DNA of 64,000 nt from contig NZ_MINL01000001.1 in NCBI RefSeq assembly GCF_001882345.1, positions 2,069,705 through 2,133,704 of the forward strand. Direction: 5' to 3'. This document shows positions 9,048 to 20,815 of the stretch, in pieces (the first letter of the stretch is position 1; each line of letters begins with the position of its first letter). Under the pieces are notes generated by a model that was not told where the DNA came from, did no database searches, and saw nothing but the letters and a program-made list of their open reading frames with translations. The stretch comes from Halomonas sp. QHL1. Its GTDB lineage: Bacteria; Pseudomonadota; Gammaproteobacteria; Pseudomonadales; Halomonadaceae. A program made the position numbers and the translations under genes.

Positions 9048-9494
9048 TTATTGACGCTTTAGCTGCAGCATTTCACCGTTTTCAAAACGACGACGCTCTG
9101 GGTCAATCAGCTCCAGCGTGCCCTGATCAATACGCATGAAGTAATAGATCTGACCATCGCCATCTGGCGTCAGCTCGTAAACAGTGGCATCTGGGTCAGA
9201 GGGTGTACCGGTCAGCACTTCCCAGTTACCCGCGTAGTTTTCATCCGGGGGGGTTTGGGGGTGGTTACGGTAGCTGGCGTTCAATGTGAAGGTGCGCTCC
9301 TCGGCGGCACTCGTATCTTCACCCACCATTGTGACATCCAGATCGATACCATCGCAGTTACGGCAAGGTAATGAACCCTGGTAAGTTGCCTGCGCGGCGG
9401 CAGCCTCTTCTTGCTGCTGTTCCATGGGGCTGCTCGCACAGCCAGCCAGTAGTGCCAACATAGCCGAACCGGCCAGCAAACTCTTAAGTTGCAT
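9048..9494 (-). CDS. NlpE N-terminal-domain lipoprotein
   Basis: A 148-residue outer-membrane lipoprotein candidate. The signal peptide MQLKSLLAGSAMLALLAGC ends in the lipobox LAGC. The mature part contains YQGSLPCRNCDGID, the CxxC motif typical of the NlpE N-terminal domain, followed by small beta-barrel strands. E. coli NlpE senses surface contact and lipoprotein or redox stress and signals to Cpx. This protein lacks the C-terminal NlpE domain, so only the barrel is kept. The ATG at 9494 follows AAGGAGA. It is divergent from hisC. Confidence 0.8.
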   Translation of the reverse strand: MQLKSLLAGSAMLALLAGCASSPMEQQQEEAAAAQATYQGSLPCRNCDGIDLDVTMVGEDTSAAEERTFTLNASYRNHPQTPPDENYAGNWEVLTGTPSDPDATVYELTPDGDGQIYYFMRIDQGTLELIDPERRRFENGEMLQLKRQ

Positions 9495-9660
9495 AGAGTG
9501 TCTCCTTAATCTCGTGTTGGACATCACATTTATTTACGCGCACTTATGACAGCATAACCGCTACAAGGTGCGACGCACACCCCTAGTGATGCGAATGCTT
9601 GCGCTTAGTTAGCCTTCAAGCGACCATGGTGCACCTTGCTAGGATAATCAGGTTACCCAC

Positions 9661-10722
9661 ATGAGCCAATACTGGAGTCCGGCCGTTCGCGAACTTACGC
9701 CTTACGTGCCCGGCGAGCAGCCACGCGAGCAGCTTGTTAAGCTCAATACCAATGAAAACCCTTACCCACCTGCGCCAGGCGTCGGTGAGGCGCTGCGAGA
9801 CTATGCAACCGATCATCTGCGCCTCTACCCTGACCCTACCTCTAAAGCGCTGCGTGAAGCGCTGGCGGAGACGTTTAAGGTAGCCAGCGGCCAAGTGTTT
9901 GTCGGTAACGGTTCCGATGAGGTACTGGCGCTTGCTTTTCAGGCATTTTTCCGCCATGGCGCACCGCTTGACGTACCCGCCATTACCTATAGCTTCTATC
10001 CCGTTTACGCCAATCTGTATGGCGTTGAGCTACGTAAGCATCCGCTTAATGCGCAGTGGGAAATCGATATTGATGCGCTGGCGGCTGATGCCAACCGTAG
10101 CGGCGTTATTTTCGCTAACCCCAACGCCCCAACGGGCCACGCGCATTCGCTTGCGGCTATTGAGGCGCTGCTAAAGCGCGTCACCGATCGAGTAGTACTG
10201 GTGGACGAGGCGTATGTCGATTTTGGGGCAGAGAGCGCCGTTTCGCTGATTGATCGCTACCCTAACCTGCTCGTCACCGGTACGTTTTCCAAGTCGCGCA
10301 GTCTGGCTGGATTGAGGTTGGGTTATGCGGTGGGCTCTGAGGAATTGGTTGATGGCCTGCTGCGGGTAAAAGACTCTTTCAACTCTTACCCAGTGGATAG
10401 CCTAGCAAGCTTAGTAGGCATCGCCGCTCTGAAAGATGTCGAGCATTTCGAAGCCTGCCGCGAGCATGTCATTACTACCCGTGAACGTACTCGACAACGC
10501 CTTGAAGCGCTAGGGTTTGAGGTGCTGCCCTCTAAAGCTAACTTCGTTCTCGCCCAACACGCTGATTATGCAGGCGCGCAGCTATTTGCTGGCCTACGCG
10601 AGCGGGGCATTCTGGTGCGCCATTTTAATACTTCAGACCTCAATAACTTCCTACGTATCACCATCGGCACCGATGATGAGATGGACAGCCTGATTGAAGC
10701 GCTAGAGACGATCTTCGCTTAA
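9661..10722 (+). CDS. hisC: Histidinol-phosphate aminotransferase HisC
   Basis: HisC transfers an amino group from glutamate to imidazole acetol phosphate. The 353-residue fold-type I PLP enzyme shows the HisC N-terminus LNTNENPYPPAPGV, the PLP-stacking and binding segments (FVGNGSDEVL, ANPNAPTG, DEAYVDFG) and the Schiff-base lysine in TFSKSRSLAGLRLG. The gene stands alone, between an nlpE-like gene and the rRNA operon, separate from hisBHAF. A weak TAGGAT -10-like element lies just upstream. Many HisC proteins also accept aromatic substrates; specificity cannot be judged here. Confidence 0.94.
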   Translation: MSQYWSPAVRELTPYVPGEQPREQLVKLNTNENPYPPAPGVGEALRDYATDHLRLYPDPTSKALREALAETFKVASGQVFVGNGSDEVLALAFQAFFRHGAPLDVPAITYSFYPVYANLYGVELRKHPLNAQWEIDIDALAADANRSGVIFANPNAPTGHAHSLAAIEALLKRVTDRVVLVDEAYVDFGAESAVSLIDRYPNLLVTGTFSKSRSLAGLRLGYAVGSEELVDGLLRVKDSFNSYPVDSLASLVGIAALKDVEHFEACREHVITTRERTRQRLEALGFEVLPSKANFVLAQHADYAGAQLFAGLRERGILVRHFNTSDLNNFLRITIGTDDEMDSLIEALETIFA

Positions 10723-10748
10723 CCTTTTCATTTTTAAGTCTTTACCTG

Positions 10749-10769
10749 GGCGGCGCAAGCCGCCTTTTT
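10749..10769 (+). terminator. hisC terminator
   Basis: A 6-bp GC stem GGCGGC / GCCGCC with a GCAA tetraloop followed by five T, 27 bp after the hisC stop. Confidence 0.85.
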
Positions 10770-10794
10770 GATCGACTACTTTTCTTCCACGCAC

Positions 10795-10826
10795 ACAAAA
10801 AACCCAGCCGGGTGGCTGGGTTTTCT
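10795..10826 (-). terminator. rRNA operon terminator
   Basis: A 9-bp stem AACCCAGCC / GGCTGGGTT with a 4-nt loop. On the minus strand it ends in a run of T and sits just beyond the 5S gene, so it closes the rRNA operon. Confidence 0.85.
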
Positions 10827-10836
10827 GCGCTATAGG

Positions 10837-10954
10837 TGCCTGACGATGACCTACTCTCGCATGGGGAGACCCCACACTACCATCGGCGCTAAGCGGTTTC
10901 ACTGCTGAGTTCGGCAAGGGATCAGGTGGTTCACGCGTGCTATGGTCGTCAGGC
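10837..10954 (-). rRNA. rrf: 5S ribosomal RNA
   Basis: On the minus strand the sequence begins GCCTGACGACCATAGC and contains the conserved TGCCGAACTCAG segment and GATGGTAGTGTGGGGTC; its ends pair (GCCTGACG / CGTCAGGC). Length about 118 nt. It is the last gene of the operon. Confidence 0.95.
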
Positions 10955-11102
10955 GTAACTGTTAATGCATATCATGCTGACGAGCGTTTGCTCAAGTGTG
11001 TGCGTCTCATGGTGCCGCCCTCGCTGTTGCTGGGGCCACACGCTGCGTATCCGGCTTTTTAATGTTGCGTCATCATTACGACCAGACCCCTTGGGTGTTA
11101 TA

Positions 11103-13994
<2,892 letters not shown>

Positions 13995-14113
13995 CTATAA
14001 CCCGAAGGAGTCTGGATGTCGCAATGATCACGTTTCATTTTGCCGGATACGCTTGAGACGTATCACAATTTAAGAACAGTTCCTTTCAGAATTTTCTTGT
14101 CAGCATGATATAC

Positions 14114-14127
14114 ATTGTTAAAGAGCA
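14114..14127 (-). promoter_or_regulatory. rRNA antitermination boxA (spacer copy 1)
   Basis: The minus strand reads TGCTCTTTAACAAT, the rrn boxA recognised by NusB-NusE during transcription antitermination. It lies about 120 nt before the real 23S 5' end. Confidence 0.85.
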
Positions 14128-14250
14128 GCTGTTCAATGAACAGTGATAAAGCGGTGCTATAACGACAACAACAGCACAGCGACTTATCAATGGTCACGAA
14201 ACATTCACAAACGGTATTGAGGGTTCAACAGAGTAGTAACGTAATGGTGG

Positions 14251-14452
14251 TAGATGTTTCAGTTCCCCTGGTTCGCCTCGTACACCTATGTATTCAGTGC
14301 ACGATACTCATCTTATGATGAGTGGGTTTCCCCATTCAGAAATGCCCGGGTCACAGGTTGTTGCCACCTCACCGAGCCTTATCGCAGGCTACCACGTCTT
14401 TCATCGCCTCTGGCTGCCTAGGCATCCACCGTGTGCGCTTCATTGCTTGACC
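14251..14452 (-). pseudogene. Truncated duplicate of the 23S rRNA 5' end
   Basis: This is a 202-nt fragment identical to the first 202 nt of the 23S gene, cut off after the position of TGAAACATCTA. In the primary transcript it would lie between tRNA-Ala and the real 23S, followed by a second copy of the spacer with its boxA. It cannot form a functional 23S by itself. It could be a real duplication or an assembly error at a multicopy locus. Confidence 0.9.
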
Positions 14453-14571
14453 CTATAACCCGAAGGAGTCTGGATGTCGCAATGATCACGTTTCATTTTG
14501 CCGGATACGCTTGAGACGTATCACAATTTAAGAACAGTTCCTTTCAGAATGTTCTTGTCAGCATGATATAC

Positions 14572-14585
14572 ATTGTTAAAGAGCA
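14572..14585 (-). promoter_or_regulatory. rRNA antitermination boxA (spacer copy 2)
   Basis: The same TGCTCTTTAACAAT appears 458 bp upstream in copy 2 of the duplication, so the transcript carries two spacer boxA elements instead of one. Confidence 0.85.
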
Positions 14586-14702
14586 GCTGTTCAATGAACA
14601 GTGATAAAGCGGTGCTATAACGACAACAACAGCACAGCGACTTATCAATGGTCACGAAACATTCACAAACGGTATTGAGGGTTCAACAGAGTAGTAACGT
14701 AA

Positions 14703-14778
14703 TGGTGGAGCCAAGCGGGATCGAACCGCTGACCTCCTGCGTGCAAGGCAGGCGCTCTCCCAGCTGAGCTATGGCCCC
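14703..14778 (-). tRNA. tRNA-Ala (anticodon TGC)
   Basis: The minus strand reads GGGGCCATAGCTCAGCTGGG at the 5' end and closes with GGCTCCA plus an encoded CCA. The anticodon loop has TTGCACG (TGC). It lies in the 16S-23S spacer, in the usual position after tRNA-Ile. Its last six bases are shared with the tandem repeat. Confidence 0.97.
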
Positions 14779-14812
14779 ATCTAGTCATTATTAGTCACGC
14801 TCACCTCTGGCC

Positions 14813-14894
14813 AATTTTATTTAACGCAAGGCATTTTATGGCGACGCATAGCCTGCTATGCGAGGTATAAAATAACGCAGCGATAGATAAAATT
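14813..14894 (-). repeat. Inverted repeat between tRNA-Ile and tRNA-Ala
   Basis: An imperfect long hairpin fills the space between the two tRNAs: outer arms AATTTTAT / ATAAAATT, partly paired middle arms, and a perfect inner stem CGCATAG / CTATGCG with a CCTG loop at 14845-14862. It is probably an RNA structure involved in processing the precursor. Confidence 0.7.
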
Positions 14895-14971
<77 letters not shown>

Positions 14972-15055
14972 AAGAGGGGATCGTACTTCTTACCGTTTGC
15001 TCTATCTTTGATCAGGTAATTCATTGTGGACGCTTACCGACTGTGACGCATCGTT

Positions 15056-16588
<1,533 letters not shown>

Positions 16589-16795
16589 ACAATCATTGTG
16601 ATCCTTACTCGCTTACCTAAGGACTAGCCGAAGGCAGCAAAAGCGGATCAAACTTGGCTCAAGGTTCAAACGAATTCATTCAAAACAGATCCCAAAGGAC
16701 GAATCCTTTAAAACCCTATTGCTTGAGTCGCTTGCCTTGATATTGGGTGATTTGTCACCAACATCAGCAAGCGCCCACATGAATTACCTGATCAA

Positions 16796-16809
16796 ATTGT
16801 TAAAGAGCT
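16796..16809 (-). promoter_or_regulatory. rRNA leader boxA
   Basis: The minus strand reads AGCTCTTTAACAAT in the leader between the promoters and 16S, differing by one base from the spacer boxA. Confidence 0.8.
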
Positions 16810-16867
16810 GTTTCGCTGCGTTTGACTGACGAACCGTTGAACTGGCTTGCCGCAGCGAGGAAGGCGT

Positions 16868-16895
16868 ATTCTACGCCTTTCCTGGTGGTTGTCAA
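16868..16895 (-). promoter_or_regulatory. rrn promoter P2 (sigma-70)
   Basis: The minus strand has a perfect TTGACA (16890-16895), a 16-nt spacer and TAGAAT (16868-16873), with GC-rich sequence after the -10. It lies about 280 bp before 16S and upstream of boxA. Confidence 0.8.
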
Positions 16896-17013
16896 TGTGC
16901 GATTTTCGCTATCGATACAACCCTGACACGAAATCGCTAACCCTTTGACAAACCAAGGCTTTTACACCTTATGCACCGCTGGTAACGCTAGGCGTCCCCG
17001 GCAGCGGATGCGT

Positions 17014-17042
17014 ACTCTACGGATTCGCTGACGGGTTGGCAA
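17014..17042 (-). promoter_or_regulatory. rrn promoter P1 (sigma-70)
   Basis: TTGCCA (17037-17042), 17-nt spacer, TAGAGT (17014-17019) on the minus strand, preceded by an A/T-rich stretch (17043-17075) that could act as an UP element. This gives the tandem P1/P2 layout usual for rRNA operons. It overlaps the space just after the pssA stop. Confidence 0.65.
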
Positions 17043-17081
17043 GGGCTAATGCGAAAAAAACTGTAAAACTGACTGAAAAGC

Positions 17082-17978
17082 TTAGCTCTTAGGTTTTGCT
17101 TTACGCATAACGGCTAAAACAGGGCCTGAAGCCACATAGGTTCCAAACAGTAATAGCAGCATTACTGAAGGCTCGACCGAGATCAACACAAAGGCGAGCA
17201 CGATGGCTAACAGCACAACAAAAGGTACCGGCTTTTTAAAGTCGAGATCCTTAAAGCTGTAGTAACGGATATTGCTCACCATCAGCACACCTGCTGCTGC
17301 CACGACTACTAACATCAGCAGTTTGAAACCGAAGGCGTCGGCATCAAAGCTATGGAAAGTCCAAACGCTGGCGGCGACTAGCGCCGCAGCAGAAGGGCTG
17401 GGCAAGCCAATAAACCACTTTTTATCGACACTACCAATTTGTACATTGAAGCGTGCAAGGCGAAGCGCCGCGCAGGCAACGTAGAGAAAGGCCACTACCC
17501 AGCCCGTCTTGCCAATGTCTTGAAGAATCCAGGTAAAGGCGACTAAAGCGGGCGCCATACCAAAGGAAATCATATCGGCCAAGCTATCGTACTCAGCACC
17601 AAACTCACTTTGCGTATTGGTCATTCGTGCAACACGGCCATCCAAGCCATCCAGCACCATGGCAATAAAGATCGCAACGGCTGCCGAGGTAAACTCACCA
17701 TTTATGCCAGCCACCACCGCAAAGAAACCGGCAAAAAGTGCCGAAGTGGTAAATAAGTTGGGTAATAAATAGATGCCTTTACGGCGAATCTTTTTGCCGT
17801 TTTCTACAGCCTCTTCAACTACCTCAGTTTCACGCAAGAATGCAGTGGCTAAATCTTCATTGCCACCCACTTCTGACTGCTCAGTATTTTCTGGCTGGGG
17901 AGCGCCTGGTTGGCCCAGGTTTGACTGATCAGAGTTTGAGTGTTCTTGATCGCGAGCGTCCTGTGTCATAGGTTTCAT
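17082..17978 (-). CDS. pssA: CDP-diacylglycerol-serine O-phosphatidyltransferase
   Basis: PssA makes phosphatidylserine, the precursor of phosphatidylethanolamine. The 298-residue integral membrane protein is the multi-spanning type, not the peripheral E. coli type. The CDP-alcohol phosphotransferase signature is complete: DGLDGRVAR, then GAEYDSLAD with the three or four catalytic aspartates, near residues 110-135. Six to eight hydrophobic segments follow. The first ~65 residues are a hydrophilic, acidic extension. The start could be 17978 or the ATG three codons later. A phosphatidylglycerophosphate synthase paralogue is less likely given the YLLPNLFTTSALFAG start. Confidence 0.88.
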   Translation of the reverse strand: MKPMTQDARDQEHSNSDQSNLGQPGAPQPENTEQSEVGGNEDLATAFLRETEVVEEAVENGKKIRRKGIYLLPNLFTTSALFAGFFAVVAGINGEFTSAAVAIFIAMVLDGLDGRVARMTNTQSEFGAEYDSLADMISFGMAPALVAFTWILQDIGKTGWVVAFLYVACAALRLARFNVQIGSVDKKWFIGLPSPSAAALVAASVWTFHSFDADAFGFKLLMLVVVAAAGVLMVSNIRYYSFKDLDFKKPVPFVVLLAIVLAFVLISVEPSVMLLLLFGTYVASGPVLAVMRKAKPKS

Positions 17979-18105
17979 CCATTAAAAGTGAAGTCACGGG
18001 AACAGTAGTCGCTTTCATTCTACACGGTGAGTGCAACTCGGCCAGCCAATTGCTGCATTGATGCCCTGTGGGCAGCCGCCAGCTAGCGGCAGTAAGCCAT
18101 TCATC

Positions 18106-18134
18106 AAAAACGCCGCCCCATGAAAGGAGCGGCG
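18106..18134 (-). terminator. ilvIH terminator
   Basis: On the minus strand a CGCCGC / GCGGCG stem extended by two G-C pairs is followed by TTTTT, 37 bp after the ilvH stop. Confidence 0.8.
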
Positions 18135-18170
18135 CTTGGGCTTGCTTTTAAGGCTACGTACTTATCGTGC

Positions 18171-18662
18171 TTAGAGAGACAAAACCTTATCGCCCCGAGC
18201 AATACCCGAGACCCCCGTACGGGCGACCTCAAGAATGCCTACCGGCGCCATGGCTTGAAGGAAAGCATCGAGCTTGCCCGCATCGCCGGTGATTTGCACG
18301 GTATAAAGGCTTGGCGTTACGTCGACGATCTGTGCACGGAAGATATCCACCGTGCGCTTCACTTCATCACGCGCCGCGCCTAGCGCTTTCACTTTAACCA
18401 ACATCAGCTCGCGCTCGATATGGTTACCTTCGGTGAGATCCACCAGCTTAACCACGTCAATCAACTTATTGAGGTGCTTGGTGATCTGCTCGATCACGCG
18501 GTCATCGCCCACGGTGGTGACCGTTAAACGCGACAGCGACGGGTCTTCAGTGGGTGCCACGTTAAGCGTTTCGATGTTGAAGTTACGCTGGGAGAACAAC
18601 CCGACCACACGTGACAGCGCACCCGGTTCGTTTTCTAACAGAATCGAGATGATATGACGCAT
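18171..18662 (-). CDS. ilvH: Acetolactate synthase regulatory subunit IlvH
   Basis: The small subunit of acetohydroxyacid synthase III activates the large subunit and gives valine feedback inhibition. The 163-residue protein starts MRHIISILLENEPGALSRV, an ACT domain, with a second ferredoxin-like domain after residue ~80 (LVKVKALGAARDEV). The valine-site pattern N-E-P-G-A-L-S-R is intact. Its start overlaps the ilvI stop by one base (TGATG), so the two are translationally coupled. Confidence 0.96.
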   Translation of the reverse strand: MRHIISILLENEPGALSRVVGLFSQRNFNIETLNVAPTEDPSLSRLTVTTVGDDRVIEQITKHLNKLIDVVKLVDLTEGNHIERELMLVKVKALGAARDEVKRTVDIFRAQIVDVTPSLYTVQITGDAGKLDAFLQAMAPVGILEVARTGVSGIARGDKVLSL

Positions 18663-20386
18663 CAGGTACGCTCCGTTTTAGACAGCAGCATGTCGCGCAT
18701 GGCACCTAACGGCACCTGCATCGGATAGACGTGCTCATGGGGATCGACCTTCACGTCAAGGAATACCAGCTCGTGTTTATCAGCAAAGGCACGCTCCAAC
18801 GCAGGCTCCAATTCATCAAGCGTATTGACGGTAATTGCGGTAAACCCATACGCCTCAATCAGCATATGAAAATCAGGGAGCGACTCCATATAGGAGTGTG
18901 CGTGACGCGACTTATAGTTCAAGTCCTGCCACTGACGCACCATGCCAAGCGACGCATTGTTAAGATTGACGATCTTAACGCCCACCCCGTACTGCTTACA
19001 GGTGGAGAGCTCCTGCATCATCATCTGGAAACTGCCTTCACCAGTGATACACACCACGTCATCATCCGGGAAGTTCTGTTTGATGCCCATAGCGGCGGGA
19101 AAGCCAAAGCCCATGGTGCCCAAGCCACCCGAGGTAATCAGCCGGTTGGGTTTATCAAACTTGTAGTACTGGGCCGCGAACATCTGGTGTTGACCAACAT
19201 CGGTGGTCACGTAGGCTTCGCCGCGGGTAATCCGGCAAACCGCCTCAACCACTTCCTGGGGCTTAAGCACTTCACCTGGCTTGGAAGGTTCGTAAAGCTT
19301 GCCTTCACGGTCGGCGCGCCAGCCGTCAATCTTCTGCCACCACTCGGTCAGCGCTTCGGGATGGGCAATTTCGTGTCCTTGCACCAAGCTGATCATCTCA
19401 TTGATAACGCTGGAGGCCGGGCCAACGATCGGCACATCGGCACGCACCGTTTTAGAGATCGAGCTCGGGTCGACGTCCACATGGATGATTTTAGCCGTCG
19501 GGCAGAACTTCGAGGTGCTGTTGGTCACGCGGTCATCAAAACGCGCCCCAATGGCAATGATCAGGTCGGCGTGGTGCATGGCCATATTGGATTCGTAAGA
19601 GCCGTGCATGCCCAGCCAGCCCAAACACTGCCGATCACTTTGCGGATACGCACCGATGCCCATCAGCGTGGTGGTGATCGGATAACCCAGCTGCTTTACC
19701 AGATCGGTCAGGCCTTCGCTGGCTTTGCCCGTTACCACGCCGCCACCGGTATAGAACACCGGGCGCTTGGCTTTGAGTATCATCTCAACGGCTTTTTTAA
19801 TCTGCCCCGTGTGGCCACGCGTGACGGGGTTGTATGAGCGCATCTTGACCTTTTTCGGATAGATGTACTCATAACGCTCGGTGGGAGCCGTCATATCTTT
19901 CGGGATATCGACCACCACTGGGCCCGGACGGCCTGTGGCGGCTAAATAGAACGCCTTTTTGAGTACTTCCGGAATTTCAGATGGGTGACGAATCGAGAAG
20001 CTATGTTTCACGATAGGGCGTGTCACACCGACGATATCGGTTTCCTGGAAGGCGTCTTCACCGATCAAATGGCTCGCCACTTGGCCACACAGCACTACCA
20101 TGGGAATTGAATCCATGTAGGCGGTGGCAATACCAGTGACGGCATTGGTGGCACCGGGGCCGGAGGTAACCAGCACGCAGCCGGGCTTGCCTGATGCGCG
20201 GGCATAGCCATCGGCGGCGTGGGTAGCCGCTTGTTCGTGACGCACCAAAATGTGCTTCACTTTATCCTGGCGGAAAAGTGCATCGTAAATATGCAGCGCT
20301 GCACCGCCGGGGTAACCATAAATGTATTCGATGCCCTCATCTTGCAAGAAGCGGGCGATCATATCTGCGCCGGAAAGCAGTTCCAC
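18662..20386 (-). CDS. ilvI: Acetolactate synthase catalytic subunit IlvI
   Basis: This ThDP enzyme condenses pyruvate with pyruvate or 2-ketobutyrate at the first common step of valine, leucine and isoleucine synthesis. I place the start at GTG 20386, which follows AGGGGAG and gives 574 residues beginning VELLSGADMIARFLQ, the length of E. coli IlvI. The catalytic glutamate lies in LVRHEQAATH. The ThDP motif GEGSFQMMMQEL...NNASLGMVRQW is complete, and VTSGPGATN is present. Extending upstream would add 34 residues of low-complexity leader translation. The long hairpin-rich leader may regulate the operon. Confidence 0.95.
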   Translation of the reverse strand: MELLSGADMIARFLQDEGIEYIYGYPGGAALHIYDALFRQDKVKHILVRHEQAATHAADGYARASGKPGCVLVTSGPGATNAVTGIATAYMDSIPMVVLCGQVASHLIGEDAFQETDIVGVTRPIVKHSFSIRHPSEIPEVLKKAFYLAATGRPGPVVVDIPKDMTAPTERYEYIYPKKVKMRSYNPVTRGHTGQIKKAVEMILKAKRPVFYTGGGVVTGKASEGLTDLVKQLGYPITTTLMGIGAYPQSDRQCLGWLGMHGSYESNMAMHHADLIIAIGARFDDRVTNSTSKFCPTAKIIHVDVDPSSISKTVRADVPIVGPASSVINEMISLVQGHEIAHPEALTEWWQKIDGWRADREGKLYEPSKPGEVLKPQEVVEAVCRITRGEAYVTTDVGQHQMFAAQYYKFDKPNRLITSGGLGTMGFGFPAAMGIKQNFPDDDVVCITGEGSFQMMMQELSTCKQYGVGVKIVNLNNASLGMVRQWQDLNYKSRHAHSYMESLPDFHMLIEAYGFTAITVNTLDELEPALERAFADKHELVFLDVKVDPHEHVYPMQVPLGAMRDMLLSKTERT

Positions 20387-20690
20387 TGTATTTCTCCCCT
20401 GAAGGTCTCGAGTGCGATCCGCAGGACATCCTGCGGTGTCGAGTGCGGCGGTATGCCGCTGCCGGCCCTTGCCGGCACCTGATGCCAAACCCTGGCAGAT
20501 GGCCCGGTTAGGGCCTGCACTCTTATCACGGCAGTTCGCCGTGTCGGGGCGTTGGCCAGGTTGGGCGGTTAGCCCAAGCCCGGAAGTCCTTCGGCGGGTA
20601 GAGGCCTTCGCCTACCCTTCGCGCGGGGATTAGGGGTTGCCCGTTGAGTCCGCGCCCGCAAATCAGGAACCGACAAGATTCCATTAGCGC
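20387..20690 (-). promoter_or_regulatory. ilvIH leader with eight consecutive hairpins
   Basis: The ~300 bp before ilvI contain a chain of short GC-rich stem-loops: 20419-20436 (8-bp stem CCGCAGGA/TCCTGCGG), 20445-20459, 20461-20476 (GCCGGC/GCCGGC), 20483-20497, 20501-20515, 20527-20543 (CACGGC/GCCGTG), 20561-20577 (TTGGGC/GCCCAA) and 20596-20617. Stem sequences differ; two share a GGTTA loop. A 52-codon open frame (20684 down to 20526, starting MESCRFLICGRG) runs through the 5' part but has no run of Ile, Val or Leu codons and no clear RBS. Role unknown: an attenuator-like leader, an RNA-binding platform or a relic of a repeat. Confidence 0.55.
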
Positions 20691-20747
20691 CCTCAGCCTG
20701 TCAACCTCCGATCAGGCCAAACGCAACAAAGGTCGCAAGAAGCCATT

Positions 20748-20784
20748 AAAAAAGCCCCGCCAGCAACGCTAGCGGGGCTTTTTA
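20748..20784 (-). terminator. clpB terminator
   Basis: The stem AAAAAGCCCCGC / GCGGGGCTTTTT with an 11-nt loop lies 32 bp after the clpB stop. A and T runs on both sides make it potentially bidirectional. Confidence 0.85.
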
Positions 20785-20815
20785 CTTACTCAATTGCGCA
20801 AAGTGGCGGCATCAA

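Larger units (their letters stand above)
14251..14708. repeat. 458-bp tandem repeat, copy 2
   Basis: Copy 2 has the same length and is identical apart from one base. It starts abruptly inside 23S sequence and ends inside the 3' end of the intact tRNA-Ala. No microhomology is seen at the junction. Confidence 0.97.

Noticed and set aside
18731-19837. 368-codon plus-strand open frame opposite ilvI
   Set aside because: It is fully antisense to ilvI, has His/Arg-rich antisense-type composition and no RBS; a shadow of codon bias.
20419-20617. The hairpin series as a CRISPR array
   Set aside because: Stems are different sequences with irregular spacing; there are no identical repeats and no spacers of constant length, and no cas genes.
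20412-20633. Plus-strand open frames in the ilvIH leader
   Set aside because: Translation is dominated by GC-rich hairpin sequence; no RBS or family resemblance.
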